Shown here one piece after another: positions 29,254 through 37,681 of a DNA stretch of 64,000 nt. Every line of letters begins with the position of its first letter. Position 1 is the first letter of the stretch. Both the position numbers and the translations under genes were made by a program. Under the pieces are notes generated by a model that did not search any database, had not been told where the DNA came from, and worked only from the letters and a program-made list of their open reading frames with translations. Source of the stretch: Aldehydirespirator sp965200005 (lineage in GTDB: Bacteria; Actinomycetota; Acidimicrobiia; Acidimicrobiales; Aldehydirespiratoraceae); NCBI GenBank assembly GCA_965200005.1, contig OZ241331.1, positions 248,001 through 312,000 on the forward strand, read 5' to 3'.

Positions 29254-30170
29254 GGTCCAATGATGGCAGCAATAGCGCCCGGTATCGAACGCACACCGGC
29301 AATCGGTGCGACACGAGCCCTAGCCGCCGAAGCAAAGGCCGCCGCGTCATCAAAGTCGTCGGCAGGCCCGAGAACGCACAGTTCGTCAAGCTGTTGCGCC
29401 GCCGCTACCGGATCTGAGCCGGCCGTAGCCCTGCAGTCCGAGAGCAGCAAAGCGATCTTGCGTTGGGCGGTGCAACGGTGCAGTTGCTCGGCGGATGCTT
29501 CGAGTGCTGCCGCTAGGTCGGTGGTGCCGTAGCCACGCAAACGCAATACATCAGCGACAACCGCATCAGCAGATCGCTGACTGCGGGCCGACTTGAGCGA
29601 CACCACCCGGTCTCCGAAAGCGAGCACCGACCACTGCTGGGGTGCCCGCAATGCACATGCAGCGGCGGCGACGGCAGCTACGGCGAGGCGGGGGCCCACC
29701 ATCGATCCCGAACGGTCAATCGCTATCGAGATGGCCGTCTCGGGCTGCTGCCAGTGCTGTACGCGCAACTCATCAAGACCTGGCGGCCTGCCATTAGCGG
29801 ATGCTTCAACCAGAGCTTCGAGGCTGGCGTCAAGGTCTAGATCGCCTTCGTATCGATCCGCGGATGCGGTGGCGATTCGGCCTACACCCGCCGCCGATGA
29901 TGGCCCCGAGCGTGCCAGCGCGAGTGCTAGCCGACCTGCTATGCGGGTTGCCAGCAGAGCCATCTTGTGATCCGAAGCGGCAGCCATGTGCGAGAGCAAA
30001 GCCAACGTTGCATCGGGGTCTTCCGCAGCACGAGCAGAAACTGCTGCCGAGTCAATCGTGCCGGTGGCTGGGCTGATCAAGCCAAAGTCGGGTTGACCTT
30101 CGTAATGGCCGCGAGGTGTGGTTCGGGATCGCTCAGCAGTTAAGGCCTCATGGGCCCGCGACCCCTCCAA
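29250..30170 (-). CDS. VWA-domain protein (CoxE/BchD-like)
   Basis: Partner of the AAA ATPase encoded just upstream. A von Willebrand A domain with the MIDAS motif DRSGSM lies in the middle (AISIAIDRSGSMVGPRLA), followed by FGDRVV and RGYGTTDLAAAL for the remaining metal ligands. The start is uncertain: TTG at 30170 gives limited overlap with the ATPase gene, whereas ATG at 30299 would give a 160-nt overlap and a Pro/Arg-rich N terminus. It ends overlapping the acyl-CoA synthetase start. Such AAA/VWA pairs often insert metals or remodel enzymes. Confidence 0.75.
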   Translation of the reverse strand: MEGSRAHEALTAERSRTTPRGHYEGQPDFGLISPATGTIDSAAVSARAAEDPDATLALLSHMAAASDHKMALLATRIAGRLALALARSGPSSAAGVGRIATASADRYEGDLDLDASLEALVEASANGRPPGLDELRVQHWQQPETAISIAIDRSGSMVGPRLAVAAVAAAACALRAPQQWSVLAFGDRVVSLKSARSQRSADAVVADVLRLRGYGTTDLAAALEASAEQLHRCTAQRKIALLLSDCRATAGSDPVAAAQQLDELCVLGPADDFDDAAAFASAARARVAPIAGVRSIPGAIAAIIGP

Positions 30171-31210
30171 TGCTCCCTCACGAGGCTTGCTGCCCCTTGC
30201 CTTGGGACCCCTGCTGGGGCCGGTGCTTTTGGGGGTGGCTGTGGCTCGGGGCCGTTGCGCTCTCGACTCTTGCGCTCGGCCGCAAGCACCGCCTGCCACA
30301 ATTCTGAGATCACATCTTCGGGACTTTTGTCAGTGCCTTCATAGAGGCGGATCCGGCCACTCAGCGCGGTCAGTGCAGCATCAAGGCCCACGCCGGGGTC
30401 GTCTGCGGGACATCGGCGCAACGCGGCTAGGCGCTCTGCGAGGTCGCACATGTCGATAGCTCCACGCACCGATGAACCCATGCGAACGTCGACATGTGTG
30501 CGGGTTGCTCTAGTGACGGCAACGGATCGGCCGAGGTTCTTGCCTATGGCCCCGGCCTCAGGCTGCTGCACCCGCAACTCGACGATGCGACGCTCGTCGG
30601 CCTCGCTCTGATAACCCATGGCGACACGACACAAGCGGTCATAGACAGCAGCGGACACCCGAGCAGTGCCGACATTGTCGAACGGGTTCATGGCAGCGAC
30701 GAGCCGAAAGCTGGCTGCCGCGGCGACCCTTCCGACCCGTGGCAGGTTTAGCTCACCTTCTGACATCACACCGATGAGCATGTTGACCGTCTCAGATGGA
30801 ACCCGATTTAGTTCCTCGACATACAGCAGCGAGCCGTTGCGCATCGCCTCCACAAGCGGGCCCGCAACGAACGCCTCTGCGCGATAACCCCCGGCCAGAA
30901 CCTGAGCCGGGTCGAACTGGCCAGCAAGCCGCGCTGGTGTCAGCTCGGCACTGCCCTCCACGACGACCATGGACGTGTCAAGGGCCGCAGCGAGCGCCCG
31001 CAGCAGGGTGGTCTTGCCCGTTCCCGGGGGACCTTCAAGCAACACATGACGGCCCGCATGCACAGCGGCAACCACCAACTCAACCTCGCGCCTGCGGCCC
31101 ACGAGAGCGGCGTCAACCGCATCTGCGGCCGCCGCAAGCCGCTCAGCGCCTGAGTCGGTGTGAGTGTCGGTGTCGGCGTCAATGGCAGTGTGAGTGTCGG
31201 TGTCAGTCAA
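30140..31210 (-). CDS. MoxR/magnesium-chelatase-like AAA ATPase
   Basis: ATPase with Walker A EGPPGTGKTTLLRAL, Walker B LLYVEELNRV and sensor segment RLVAAMNPFDNVGTA. Members of this group work with VWA proteins to activate metalloenzymes. The likely start is TTG at 31210, overlapping the alcohol dehydrogenase stop by 8 nt; the frame stays open to 31273, and ATG at 31240 is an alternative. The first 20 residues are a Thr/Asp/His low-complexity stretch. It is followed by a VWA gene and belongs to the same minus-strand run as the mycofactocin-linked dehydrogenases. Confidence 0.82.
   Translation of the reverse strand: MTDTDTHTAIDADTDTHTDSGAERLAAAADAVDAALVGRRREVELVVAAVHAGRHVLLEGPPGTGKTTLLRALAAALDTSMVVVEGSAELTPARLAGQFDPAQVLAGGYRAEAFVAGPLVEAMRNGSLLYVEELNRVPSETVNMLIGVMSEGELNLPRVGRVAAAASFRLVAAMNPFDNVGTARVSAAVYDRLCRVAMGYQSEADERRIVELRVQQPEAGAIGKNLGRSVAVTRATRTHVDVRMGSSVRGAIDMCDLAERLAALRRCPADDPGVGLDAALTALSGRIRLYEGTDKSPEDVISELWQAVLAAERKSRERNGPEPQPPPKAPAPAGVPRQGAASLVREHWRGRGPMRP
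31142..31210. repeat. Low-complexity GACACCGACACTCACAC repeat
   Basis: A 17-nt unit appears twice within about 45 nt at the N-terminal end of the ATPase gene, with similar GAC/ACC triplets between. It encodes Thr-Asp-Thr-His type residues and overlaps the 3' end of the alcohol dehydrogenase gene. Confidence 0.7.
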
Positions 31211-32321
31211 AGACGATGACACCTCGAACGTTGGCACCATTGAGAAGGTCGCGATACCCGTCGTTGACTTCATCCAGCGTGTAGGTGCGAGTCGCTAAAC
31301 CGTCAAGGTCAAGTTGGCCCGCCGAGTACAGCGACAGCAGTTTGGGGATCTCCGAGCGAGGGCTGCCTGAGCCAAATAGTGAGCCAAGCAGTTGCTTGTT
31401 CATCATCGCAAACTCAAAGAGGTTGAGTTGAACGTCCATCTGGGCCAGCGGTGCGACGGCCGTTACCACTACGGATCCGCCCTTGCGCACCAGGAACTGC
31501 GCCGGGGCGATGAGGTCGCCTGTCATGGTTGAGGGTGTGAGGATCAAACTGTCGGCCATTACCCCGGCGGTGATCCGTCCGATGATTTCGCCTGCTGCTT
31601 CCATCGACTCGGCGGTGTGGGTTGCCCCGAAACCCCCGGCGGCCTCCCGCTTGAACTCCACCGGATCGACGGCAACGATGTTGGCTGCACCTGCCAGCCT
31701 GGCGGCCTGTAGAGCGGCACTGCCGAGGCCGCCGCAGCCGACAACTACGACTGTGTCGCCTGGTTGCGCATTTGCTCGGTTGACAACTGAGCCGTAACCG
31801 GTGGTGACGCCGCAGCTCACCATGGCTGCCACCGATGGGGGGATGTCTGGGTCGACCTTGATGGCGGAGTCAACGCTGATGGTCATGTATTCGGCGAAAG
31901 TGCCGAGTTTGAGCATCGGGGTGAGTTCGTTGCCGCTGGCATCTCTGTGTCTGTAGCCACCTGCGGGAGGCATCATCCCGGGTTCCATCAGGTGGGCACC
32001 CAGGTCGCAGAGATTCTGAGCACCGCTGGCACACCAGCGGCAGCGGCCACATGAGGGGATGAACGAGCACGCGATGTGATCATCCACGGCTAGCTCGGTA
32101 ACGCCTTCGCCGACTTCGACGACGACCCCTGCTCCCTCATGGCCGCCCACGACCGGTAACGGCAGCGGCATCGTGCCGTCGCGTCCGTGCTCGTCGGAGT
32201 GACACAACCCTGCGGCGGTGGTCTTGACCAGCACCTCGTGCGGGCCGGGTCCGTCAATGTTGATGTCTTCGACGCTCCAGTCGCCATTGACCTCTCGCAA
32301 TACGGCTGCTCTGATCTTCAT
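31203..32321 (-). CDS. NDMA-dependent (mycofactocin-type) zinc alcohol dehydrogenase
   Basis: Zinc-dependent medium-chain dehydrogenase resembling the Rxyl_3153/NDMA-dependent group, whose bound nicotinamide is thought to be re-oxidised by mycofactocin. Visible features: ACLCHSDEH-like catalytic site (GLCHSDEHGRDG), GGHEGAGVV, structural zinc cysteines in SCGRCRWCASGAQNLC, and a Rossmann VVGCGGLGSAALQAARLAG. ATG at 32321 has AAGGTGG five bases upstream. 372 residues. Position beside mftABC and the mycofactocin SDR supports the assignment. Confidence 0.88.
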   Translation of the reverse strand: MKIRAAVLREVNGDWSVEDINIDGPGPHEVLVKTTAAGLCHSDEHGRDGTMPLPLPVVGGHEGAGVVVEVGEGVTELAVDDHIACSFIPSCGRCRWCASGAQNLCDLGAHLMEPGMMPPAGGYRHRDASGNELTPMLKLGTFAEYMTISVDSAIKVDPDIPPSVAAMVSCGVTTGYGSVVNRANAQPGDTVVVVGCGGLGSAALQAARLAGAANIVAVDPVEFKREAAGGFGATHTAESMEAAGEIIGRITAGVMADSLILTPSTMTGDLIAPAQFLVRKGGSVVVTAVAPLAQMDVQLNLFEFAMMNKQLLGSLFGSGSPRSEIPKLLSLYSAGQLDLDGLATRTYTLDEVNDGYRDLLNGANVRGVIVFD

Positions 32322-32444
32322 ATTGCCCACCTTCGATCGGGACGGCTTGGTTGAGCGATTAGCGCAAGTGCAGGCTAGTTCTGATCCCCAACAAGGTTTG
32401 CCCTCCCAGGCATGTTGCAGGTTCAGCGAATCGCATGAAAGTGG

Positions 32445-33233
32445 TTAGTTGGTGGCGGTCATGCCTCCGTCGGCTGCTAGGACTGCGCCGGTGATGGCTG
32501 CTGATTCGGGGGAGCAAAGCCAACGGATTAGGGCTGCGACTTCGCTCGGTTCAATGAGACGTCCAAGAGATGGCTGGTGCCTTACAAAGGCCTCTGGGGA
32601 GTCGAGACCGTAGATCGCGGCTGAGGCGTTAAGGATTGCTCCACGGGTTGAGCCGGGCGAAACAACGTTGGCAGTGGCGTCGTGTCCGGCGAGGTCGGCC
32701 GCGAGTGAGCGCACCAGTCCCACGACCGCGTGTTTGGCTGCTGCGTACGCACCTAGCCGTGGCAGTCCAAGTGTCGCCGCAGCTGATGCCAGCGCCACGA
32801 AACGTCTAGGCCCCGGTGAATTCAAGATGTGGGGCAGCGAGGCTCTGATGGTGTTGAACACTCCTGTGAGATTGGTCTCTATTAGTGAGTGCCACTCGGA
32901 TGTCTCAACCTGCCACAGGGGTGGGCCACCCGCGATCACTCCGGCTGCGGCGACCACTGCGTCGAGGCGTCCATGCTCGGCTGCGATCTGGTTGAACAAG
33001 TCGCTGAGTTCAACCTGATCACGGACATCGCCAACCACCGCTTGGGAACTAGGTGACGCTCGCCGCATTGTGTCTTGCAGTTCGGAGCGGGTGGGTCGCG
33101 GGTACCCCACATCCGCACCGGTTTCACAGGCGTCGATGCCCACCACACGCCAACCGTGGTGTGCCAGGGCTGTTACACACGCAGCTCCGATGCCCCGGGC
33201 AGCACCCGTAACCACGACCACGCCTTCTCGCAT
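32445..33233 (-). CDS. Mycofactocin-associated SDR oxidoreductase
   Basis: Short-chain dehydrogenase with TGAARGIGAA for the dinucleotide, Ser in ALASAAATLG and catalytic Tyr/Lys in YAAAKHA. A short insertion after the second strand (DACETGADVGYPRPTRSEL) is the mark of mycofactocin-coupled SDRs, which keep their NAD bound. The close match of GVIAGGPPLW and LAADGGMTATN reminds me of the TIGR04504 group found next to mftC. ATG at 33233 is preferred over the upstream 33293 start. About 262 residues. Followed by the alcohol dehydrogenase. Confidence 0.87.
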   Translation of the reverse strand: MREGVVVVTGAARGIGAACVTALAHHGWRVVGIDACETGADVGYPRPTRSELQDTMRRASPSSQAVVGDVRDQVELSDLFNQIAAEHGRLDAVVAAAGVIAGGPPLWQVETSEWHSLIETNLTGVFNTIRASLPHILNSPGPRRFVALASAAATLGLPRLGAYAAAKHAVVGLVRSLAADLAGHDATANVVSPGSTRGAILNASAAIYGLDSPEAFVRHQPSLGRLIEPSEVAALIRWLCSPESAAITGAVLAADGGMTATN

Positions 33234-33356
33234 TCTTGGCGCAGTCTTGCAGTTCACCACCGACGCCGGGTTGCTGGGGTGTGGGCAGTCCACACCCTGT
33301 CGCGTGGGTGACGTAGCTTTGCACGCTATGCGAGACCGCTTCGTTGAGGATGAACG

Positions 33357-34544
33357 ATGAACATGGGACCACTTGAGGGCATTCGGGTAGTCGACTTCAC
33401 GCAGGTAATTGCCGGGCCGACTGCAACCATGCTGCTCGCAGACCTAGGCGCTGATGTGATCAAGATCGAACCACCGGGCTTTGGCGACCTCTCACGGCTG
33501 GCACAGTTCGCCAAGGGCGGCATCAATAGCAGTTACGCGAATTGCAATCGTGGCAAGCGTGGCATCCAGCTTGATGTTGCTTCAGATGAGGGGCGGGAAC
33601 TGGCGCTACGGATGTTCGAGACTGCCGATGTTGCTGTGCAGAACTTGCGACCGGGGGTGATGGACAAACTTGGACTTGGTTACGCCGATGCCAGTGCCCG
33701 CAACCCCGAGATCATCTACTGCTCGATGTCTGGCTATGGGCCGACGGGCCCGTATGCGGATCGGGCTGTGTATGACCCGATCATCCAGGCGATGACGGGT
33801 TATGTGGCGCTGCAGGTGAATCCTGAAGTCCCGATCCCTGATCTTGTTCGTAACGGTGTGATCGACAAAGCGTCCGGGTGGATGGCAGCTCTGGCGATCT
33901 CATCTGCGCTGTTCGCCCGAGAGCGTGGTGCCTCAGGACAGCACATTGAGCTAGCGATGCTCGACACCGCCGTTCAGTTTTTGTGGCCAGACGGTGGCAT
34001 GGCCGACACCCTGCTTGACCCGGATGCAGGCAGCGGCAGACGCCTCTCGACGATCTATCGTCTGACACCTTGCGCCGACGGGCATCTCGTCTACTTCGTG
34101 GTAAACGACAAACAATTTCACGGCCTCTACCGGGCGCTGGGACGCGACGAATGGGTTGAGGATCCAAGGTGGTGTACTCACGAGGCGCGCCACGGACGCT
34201 TCGAAGAACTCGGCAGCCTGCTAGAGGCCGAGTTTGGTAAGTGGAAGGTGGCCGACCTCGTCCCTCGGATGCATGCGAACTCTGTTCCCTGCGGCGAGGT
34301 GACGGCTGTTGAAGAACTACACGAAGACCCGCAGATCATTCACAACAACACGTTCGTGGACTGGACACACCCGAGTGCGGGACTGATCCGCCAACCCCGT
34401 CTTGCGCCCCGGTTCTCAAAGACGAATCCAGAGTTCCGCAGGCTTGTGCCCCTCCTAAGTGAGCATTCCGATGAGATCCTGGCTGAACTAGGAGTTGACG
34501 CCGAGCAGATCTCTCGCTTGCACGAAGCTCAAGTAGTCGGCTAG
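33357..34544 (+). CDS. CoA transferase, family III (CaiB/BaiF type)
   Basis: Transfers CoA between carboxylates. The 395-residue product has GIRVVDFTQVIAGPTATMLLADLGADVIKIEP at its N terminus (seen in pieces as VVDFTQVIAGPTATMLLADL), NCNRGKRGIQLDV, and GQHIELAMLDTAVQF with the Asp expected as nucleophile. Full length. It sits alone on the plus strand between the mycofactocin SDR and mftC, converging with mftC (3-nt gap). Substrate unknown. Confidence 0.9.
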   Translation: MNMGPLEGIRVVDFTQVIAGPTATMLLADLGADVIKIEPPGFGDLSRLAQFAKGGINSSYANCNRGKRGIQLDVASDEGRELALRMFETADVAVQNLRPGVMDKLGLGYADASARNPEIIYCSMSGYGPTGPYADRAVYDPIIQAMTGYVALQVNPEVPIPDLVRNGVIDKASGWMAALAISSALFARERGASGQHIELAMLDTAVQFLWPDGGMADTLLDPDAGSGRRLSTIYRLTPCADGHLVYFVVNDKQFHGLYRALGRDEWVEDPRWCTHEARHGRFEELGSLLEAEFGKWKVADLVPRMHANSVPCGEVTAVEELHEDPQIIHNNTFVDWTHPSAGLIRQPRLAPRFSKTNPEFRRLVPLLSEHSDEILAELGVDAEQISRLHEAQVVG

Positions 34545-34547
34545 CAG

Positions 34548-35681
34548 TTAGGCGAGCACGGGTTGGCTGGGGCGCTTCGGTTTCACCAGCAACTTGACCC
34601 GCGAGCGATGTGAGTGGTCGCTGCTCGGCGCGGGCACAACTGTTGCTTTGTCGAGCAGCGCCTCGCCATGACCGTTTACGCACTCGGGGTCGGGGCCATC
34701 AAGTGGCATTCCCGTGAAGAACTTGGCTGCCATGCAGCCTCCCCGGCATGCATCGAACTGCCCACAGGAGGCACAAGCCCCCGCCGATGACGGCGACCGC
34801 AACTCCCTGAACAGTGCCGAATGCCGCCACACCGAAGTGAAGCCCCCCGGATCGCGCACCGATCCGGCCCGGAACTCGTCGTGCATCACGAACGGGCAAG
34901 CATAGACATCCCCGATCGGGTCGATCAGGCACACGACCCGACCCGCGCCACACAGGTTGAGTCCCGGAAGCGGCTCGCCTAGAGCGGACAGGTGAAAGAA
35001 CGAGTCACCAGTCAGCACCTCGGGTCGTGCGATGAGCCACTCATACAGATGTCGTTGTTGTTGCGCGCTCGGCCTCAACTCATGCCAGGTTTGCGCGCCA
35101 CGCCCTGCGGGACGAAGCCTCGTGAGGCGCAACTGAGCGTCATAGTGAGCCGCAATTGCCTCAAGCTCATCTAGACGGTCAACGTTGTAGCGGGTCGCAA
35201 CGACGCTGATCTTGAAGCCGCGAAGCCCGGCCGCACGTAGGTGTTCCATTGCTCTGGTGGCCATCTCAAATGACCCTTCACCGCGAACTCTGTCGTTGCT
35301 GACAGGGTCTGGCCCGTCGATGGAAATCTGAGTGTCGACATAGTCGTATTGACGCAACTCTCGGGCTGTTGCGGCATCAATGCGGGAGCCATTAGTGGAG
35401 AACTTGACCCCTACACCACGCTGCGTGGCGTAACTCAACAGCCGCCAGAAGTCGCTGCGAATGGTTGGTTCTCCGCCGCCGATATTGACATAGAAAACCT
35501 TGAGAGCTTGCAACTCATCGATCAGAGCCTCAGCCTCGGTAGTTGAGAGTTCTGCTGGGTCACGCCTACCTGATGATGACAAGCAGTGAACGCATTGCAG
35601 GTTGCAGGCATAGGTCAACTCCCAGGTGAGACAGATCGGTGCGAGCAGGCCCCGCTCAAGTAATGGAACCATGGTGGTCAT
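34548..35681 (-). CDS. mftC: Mycofactocin radical SAM maturase MftC
   Basis: Radical SAM enzyme that decarboxylates and cyclises the C-terminal Val-Tyr of MftA. The cluster motif is Cys26-x3-Cys30-x2-Cys33 (TYACNLQCVHC). A SPASM domain follows with the cysteines of CGAGRVVCLIDPIGDVYACP and ACASCGQFDACRGGC. 377 residues, normal. Its start overlaps the mftB stop by 4 nt. The family call is supported by the adjacent mftB and mftA. Confidence 0.93.
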   Translation of the reverse strand: MTTMVPLLERGLLAPICLTWELTYACNLQCVHCLSSSGRRDPAELSTTEAEALIDELQALKVFYVNIGGGEPTIRSDFWRLLSYATQRGVGVKFSTNGSRIDAATARELRQYDYVDTQISIDGPDPVSNDRVRGEGSFEMATRAMEHLRAAGLRGFKISVVATRYNVDRLDELEAIAAHYDAQLRLTRLRPAGRGAQTWHELRPSAQQQRHLYEWLIARPEVLTGDSFFHLSALGEPLPGLNLCGAGRVVCLIDPIGDVYACPFVMHDEFRAGSVRDPGGFTSVWRHSALFRELRSPSSAGACASCGQFDACRGGCMAAKFFTGMPLDGPDPECVNGHGEALLDKATVVPAPSSDHSHRSRVKLLVKPKRPSQPVLA

Positions 35682-36010
35682 CTCGGTCTGGCTCCTCTGG
35701 CTTCGGTGTGCACGTCGATTGCCTCCAGGAATCCCGAGGCTGTGAGCATTGACAACGCCTCTAGGAATGCAGGCCTCCGCCGCTTATCAATTGCACAGCT
35801 CTCCAGGGCACTTGACACGTTGGGGAATCTGCCGAGCTGTTTCACCAGATCAACAAGGTCATGAGACTTCAAGAAGTTCAGGCGACGGGTGCCGTAGTGA
35901 TAGGCAAGAGCACCAAAGGGTTCTGGCCTAAGAGCCACACCATCAGCAAGCCGGTAGGCACGGCTTGGGTCAAACTGCTCAGCCAAAGCTGGATGGGGCG
36001 TCGTGGACAC
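35678..36010 (-). CDS. mftB: Mycofactocin chaperone MftB (RRE protein)
   Basis: Peptide-binding protein with a RiPP recognition element (PqqD-like winged helix) that brings MftA to MftC. The 110-residue product contains YRLADGVALRPEPFGALAYH and RRLNFLKSHDLVDLV, the usual MftB pattern. It starts 44 nt after the mftA stop, with GTG, and overlaps mftC by 4 nt. Confidence 0.9.
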   Translation of the reverse strand: MSTTPHPALAEQFDPSRAYRLADGVALRPEPFGALAYHYGTRRLNFLKSHDLVDLVKQLGRFPNVSSALESCAIDKRRRPAFLEALSMLTASGFLEAIDVHTEARGARPR

Positions 36011-36054
36011 GAGTCTGCGAGTTTGTGCTGCGTGTCATTGGCGAAGACTGCGCT

Positions 36055-36249
36055 TTAGTAAACCCCGCACATGCCATCAATGGAGATCTCCTCAACTAGC
36101 AACTCTTCGATGATGTAGTCGTCGAGGGCGTCAGTTGTGCTTTGAGTTGTCACTCCAGCGTCTGCATGCGGCCGGGGCTTGACAGCCAGACCAGGGCCGG
36201 TTGTGTTTGGCGATACGGCTTGAGGCAATGTTGGTTGTGGGCGTGTCAT
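36055..36249 (-). CDS. mftA: Mycofactocin precursor peptide MftA
   Basis: Precursor of the redox cofactor mycofactocin. The 64-residue peptide ends IDGMCGVY, the family hallmark, with the Val-Tyr pair that MftC modifies. An acidic hydrophobic segment (YIIEELLVEEIS) directly before it is the MftB-binding part. ATG at 36249 has AAGGAG five bases upstream. The first 40 residues are Pro/Thr-rich and longer than in mycobacterial MftA (about 30 residues). First gene of mftABC. Confidence 0.94.
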   Translation of the reverse strand: MTRPQPTLPQAVSPNTTGPGLAVKPRPHADAGVTTQSTTDALDDYIIEELLVEEISIDGMCGVY

Positions 36250-36413
36250 GGTCACTCCTTGTTCGTGTCACAGAGTCGGCGTGCACTGCCCACAGTATTC
36301 GCCGCTTGCATTGAAGTGGCGCGGCTCGCTCTAGGTCGTGTTGTATTCGTTCGCAGGTTGACGGAGAATCGCATGGCCGAGACACCGAAACAGCAGAGAA
36401 GGAGATCCCACGG

Positions 36414-37658
36414 ATGAAGGTGCTGCACAATGCTCGACTAGTAGATGACAGCCTCGTTGACATCCACATCGACACCAGGTCGGGCACGATCTCTGCAGTT
36501 GAACCTGTCGTGGACGCCGACATTGCTGGCCGCAACTTGACAGTTGAGGGCAGTGAAGACTTGCGCGGCTGGCTTGTGTTGCCGGCAATGGCAGAACCTC
36601 ACGCCCACCTCGACAAGGCGCTTACGGCTGACGAGGTGCCTAACCCGAAGGGCGATTTGCGTGGAGCGATCGATGCATGGGAGGTCGCCGCGCAGGCTGG
36701 ACAGTTCTCACACGAGTACACCGTTGAGCGAGCAACCAGAGCACTGGAGCTGCTGTTGGTTCACGGTGTGACTGCCGTGAGGTCTCATGTGAACGTGACA
36801 CCATCGACGGGCGCTTCCAATGTCTCCGCGCTGCGTGAGGCCGCCGACTCGCTCGCAGGGTTGATGGATGTGGAGATCGTGGCGCTCACCGGAACGCCGA
36901 TGGTTGGCCCGGGTAGCCGCGAACACGTGAGGGTGCTACACGATGCGGTAGACGCAGGCGTGGATCTCATTGGTGGCTGCCCAAATCACCAGCCCGACCC
37001 TGGCCAACACATCTCTAACGTGTTGTCGCTGGCAAGCTCGACGAAGCTCAACATTGATCTGCACACCGACGAGACTCTTGATCCCTCAGTGCTGACGTTG
37101 CGAGAGCTTGCACGTCAAGTCGACGAAAGCGGCTTTGAGGGCACTGTGACAGCCAGCCACTGCGTAAGCCTTGGCATGCAACCGCCCGATGTGCAGACTG
37201 CCGTTGCTACGGAGGTTGCCTCGGCTGGCATTGCTGTGATCCCTCTGCCACAGACGAACCTGTTCTTGCAGGGCCGCGACGATCCGGTTGCGACACCGCG
37301 AGGGCTTACTGCCGTTGACACTCTGGTTGGCGCTGGCGTGCTGGTTGCTGCGGGGGCAGACAACGTGCAGGATCCGTTCAATCTCGTTGGGCGCAGCGAT
37401 CCGCTGGAGACGGCGGCTCTGATGGTGATGGCGGGACATCGACTGCCCGCCGACGCATTTGAGATGGTGTCGAACAACGCGCGTGCGGTGATGAGCCTGC
37501 CAGCGGTCAACTTTGAACCGGGCGATCCGGCTGACTTTCTGGCTATCGACGCTCCGACGCTTCGAGGGGCCATTGCTGATGCACCGATGTCTCGACGGGT
37601 CTTTAGGCGGGGCCGCCTTGTGGCTGCTGCCGATCAGCAAGCCCGGGTGCTTCGGTGA
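36414..37658 (+). CDS. Amidohydrolase, cytosine-deaminase-like
   Basis: Metal-dependent hydrolase similar to CodA and related pyrimidine or triazine deaminases. Metal ligands are visible in order: EPHAHLDK (His-x-His), NIDLHTDE, ASHCVS and GADNVQDPFNLVGR for the catalytic Asp. 414 residues, full length. It has AAGGAG upstream. A 14-codon reading frame ends in an ATGA overlap with its start. It diverges from mftA and is followed 23 nt later by a 2-oxoglutarate oxygenase. The exact substrate is not known. Confidence 0.87.
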   Translation: MKVLHNARLVDDSLVDIHIDTRSGTISAVEPVVDADIAGRNLTVEGSEDLRGWLVLPAMAEPHAHLDKALTADEVPNPKGDLRGAIDAWEVAAQAGQFSHEYTVERATRALELLLVHGVTAVRSHVNVTPSTGASNVSALREAADSLAGLMDVEIVALTGTPMVGPGSREHVRVLHDAVDAGVDLIGGCPNHQPDPGQHISNVLSLASSTKLNIDLHTDETLDPSVLTLRELARQVDESGFEGTVTASHCVSLGMQPPDVQTAVATEVASAGIAVIPLPQTNLFLQGRDDPVATPRGLTAVDTLVGAGVLVAAGADNVQDPFNLVGRSDPLETAALMVMAGHRLPADAFEMVSNNARAVMSLPAVNFEPGDPADFLAIDAPTLRGAIADAPMSRRVFRRGRLVAAADQQARVLR

Positions 37659-37681
37659 TCGTCTAGGTTGAGCGGCGTTCC

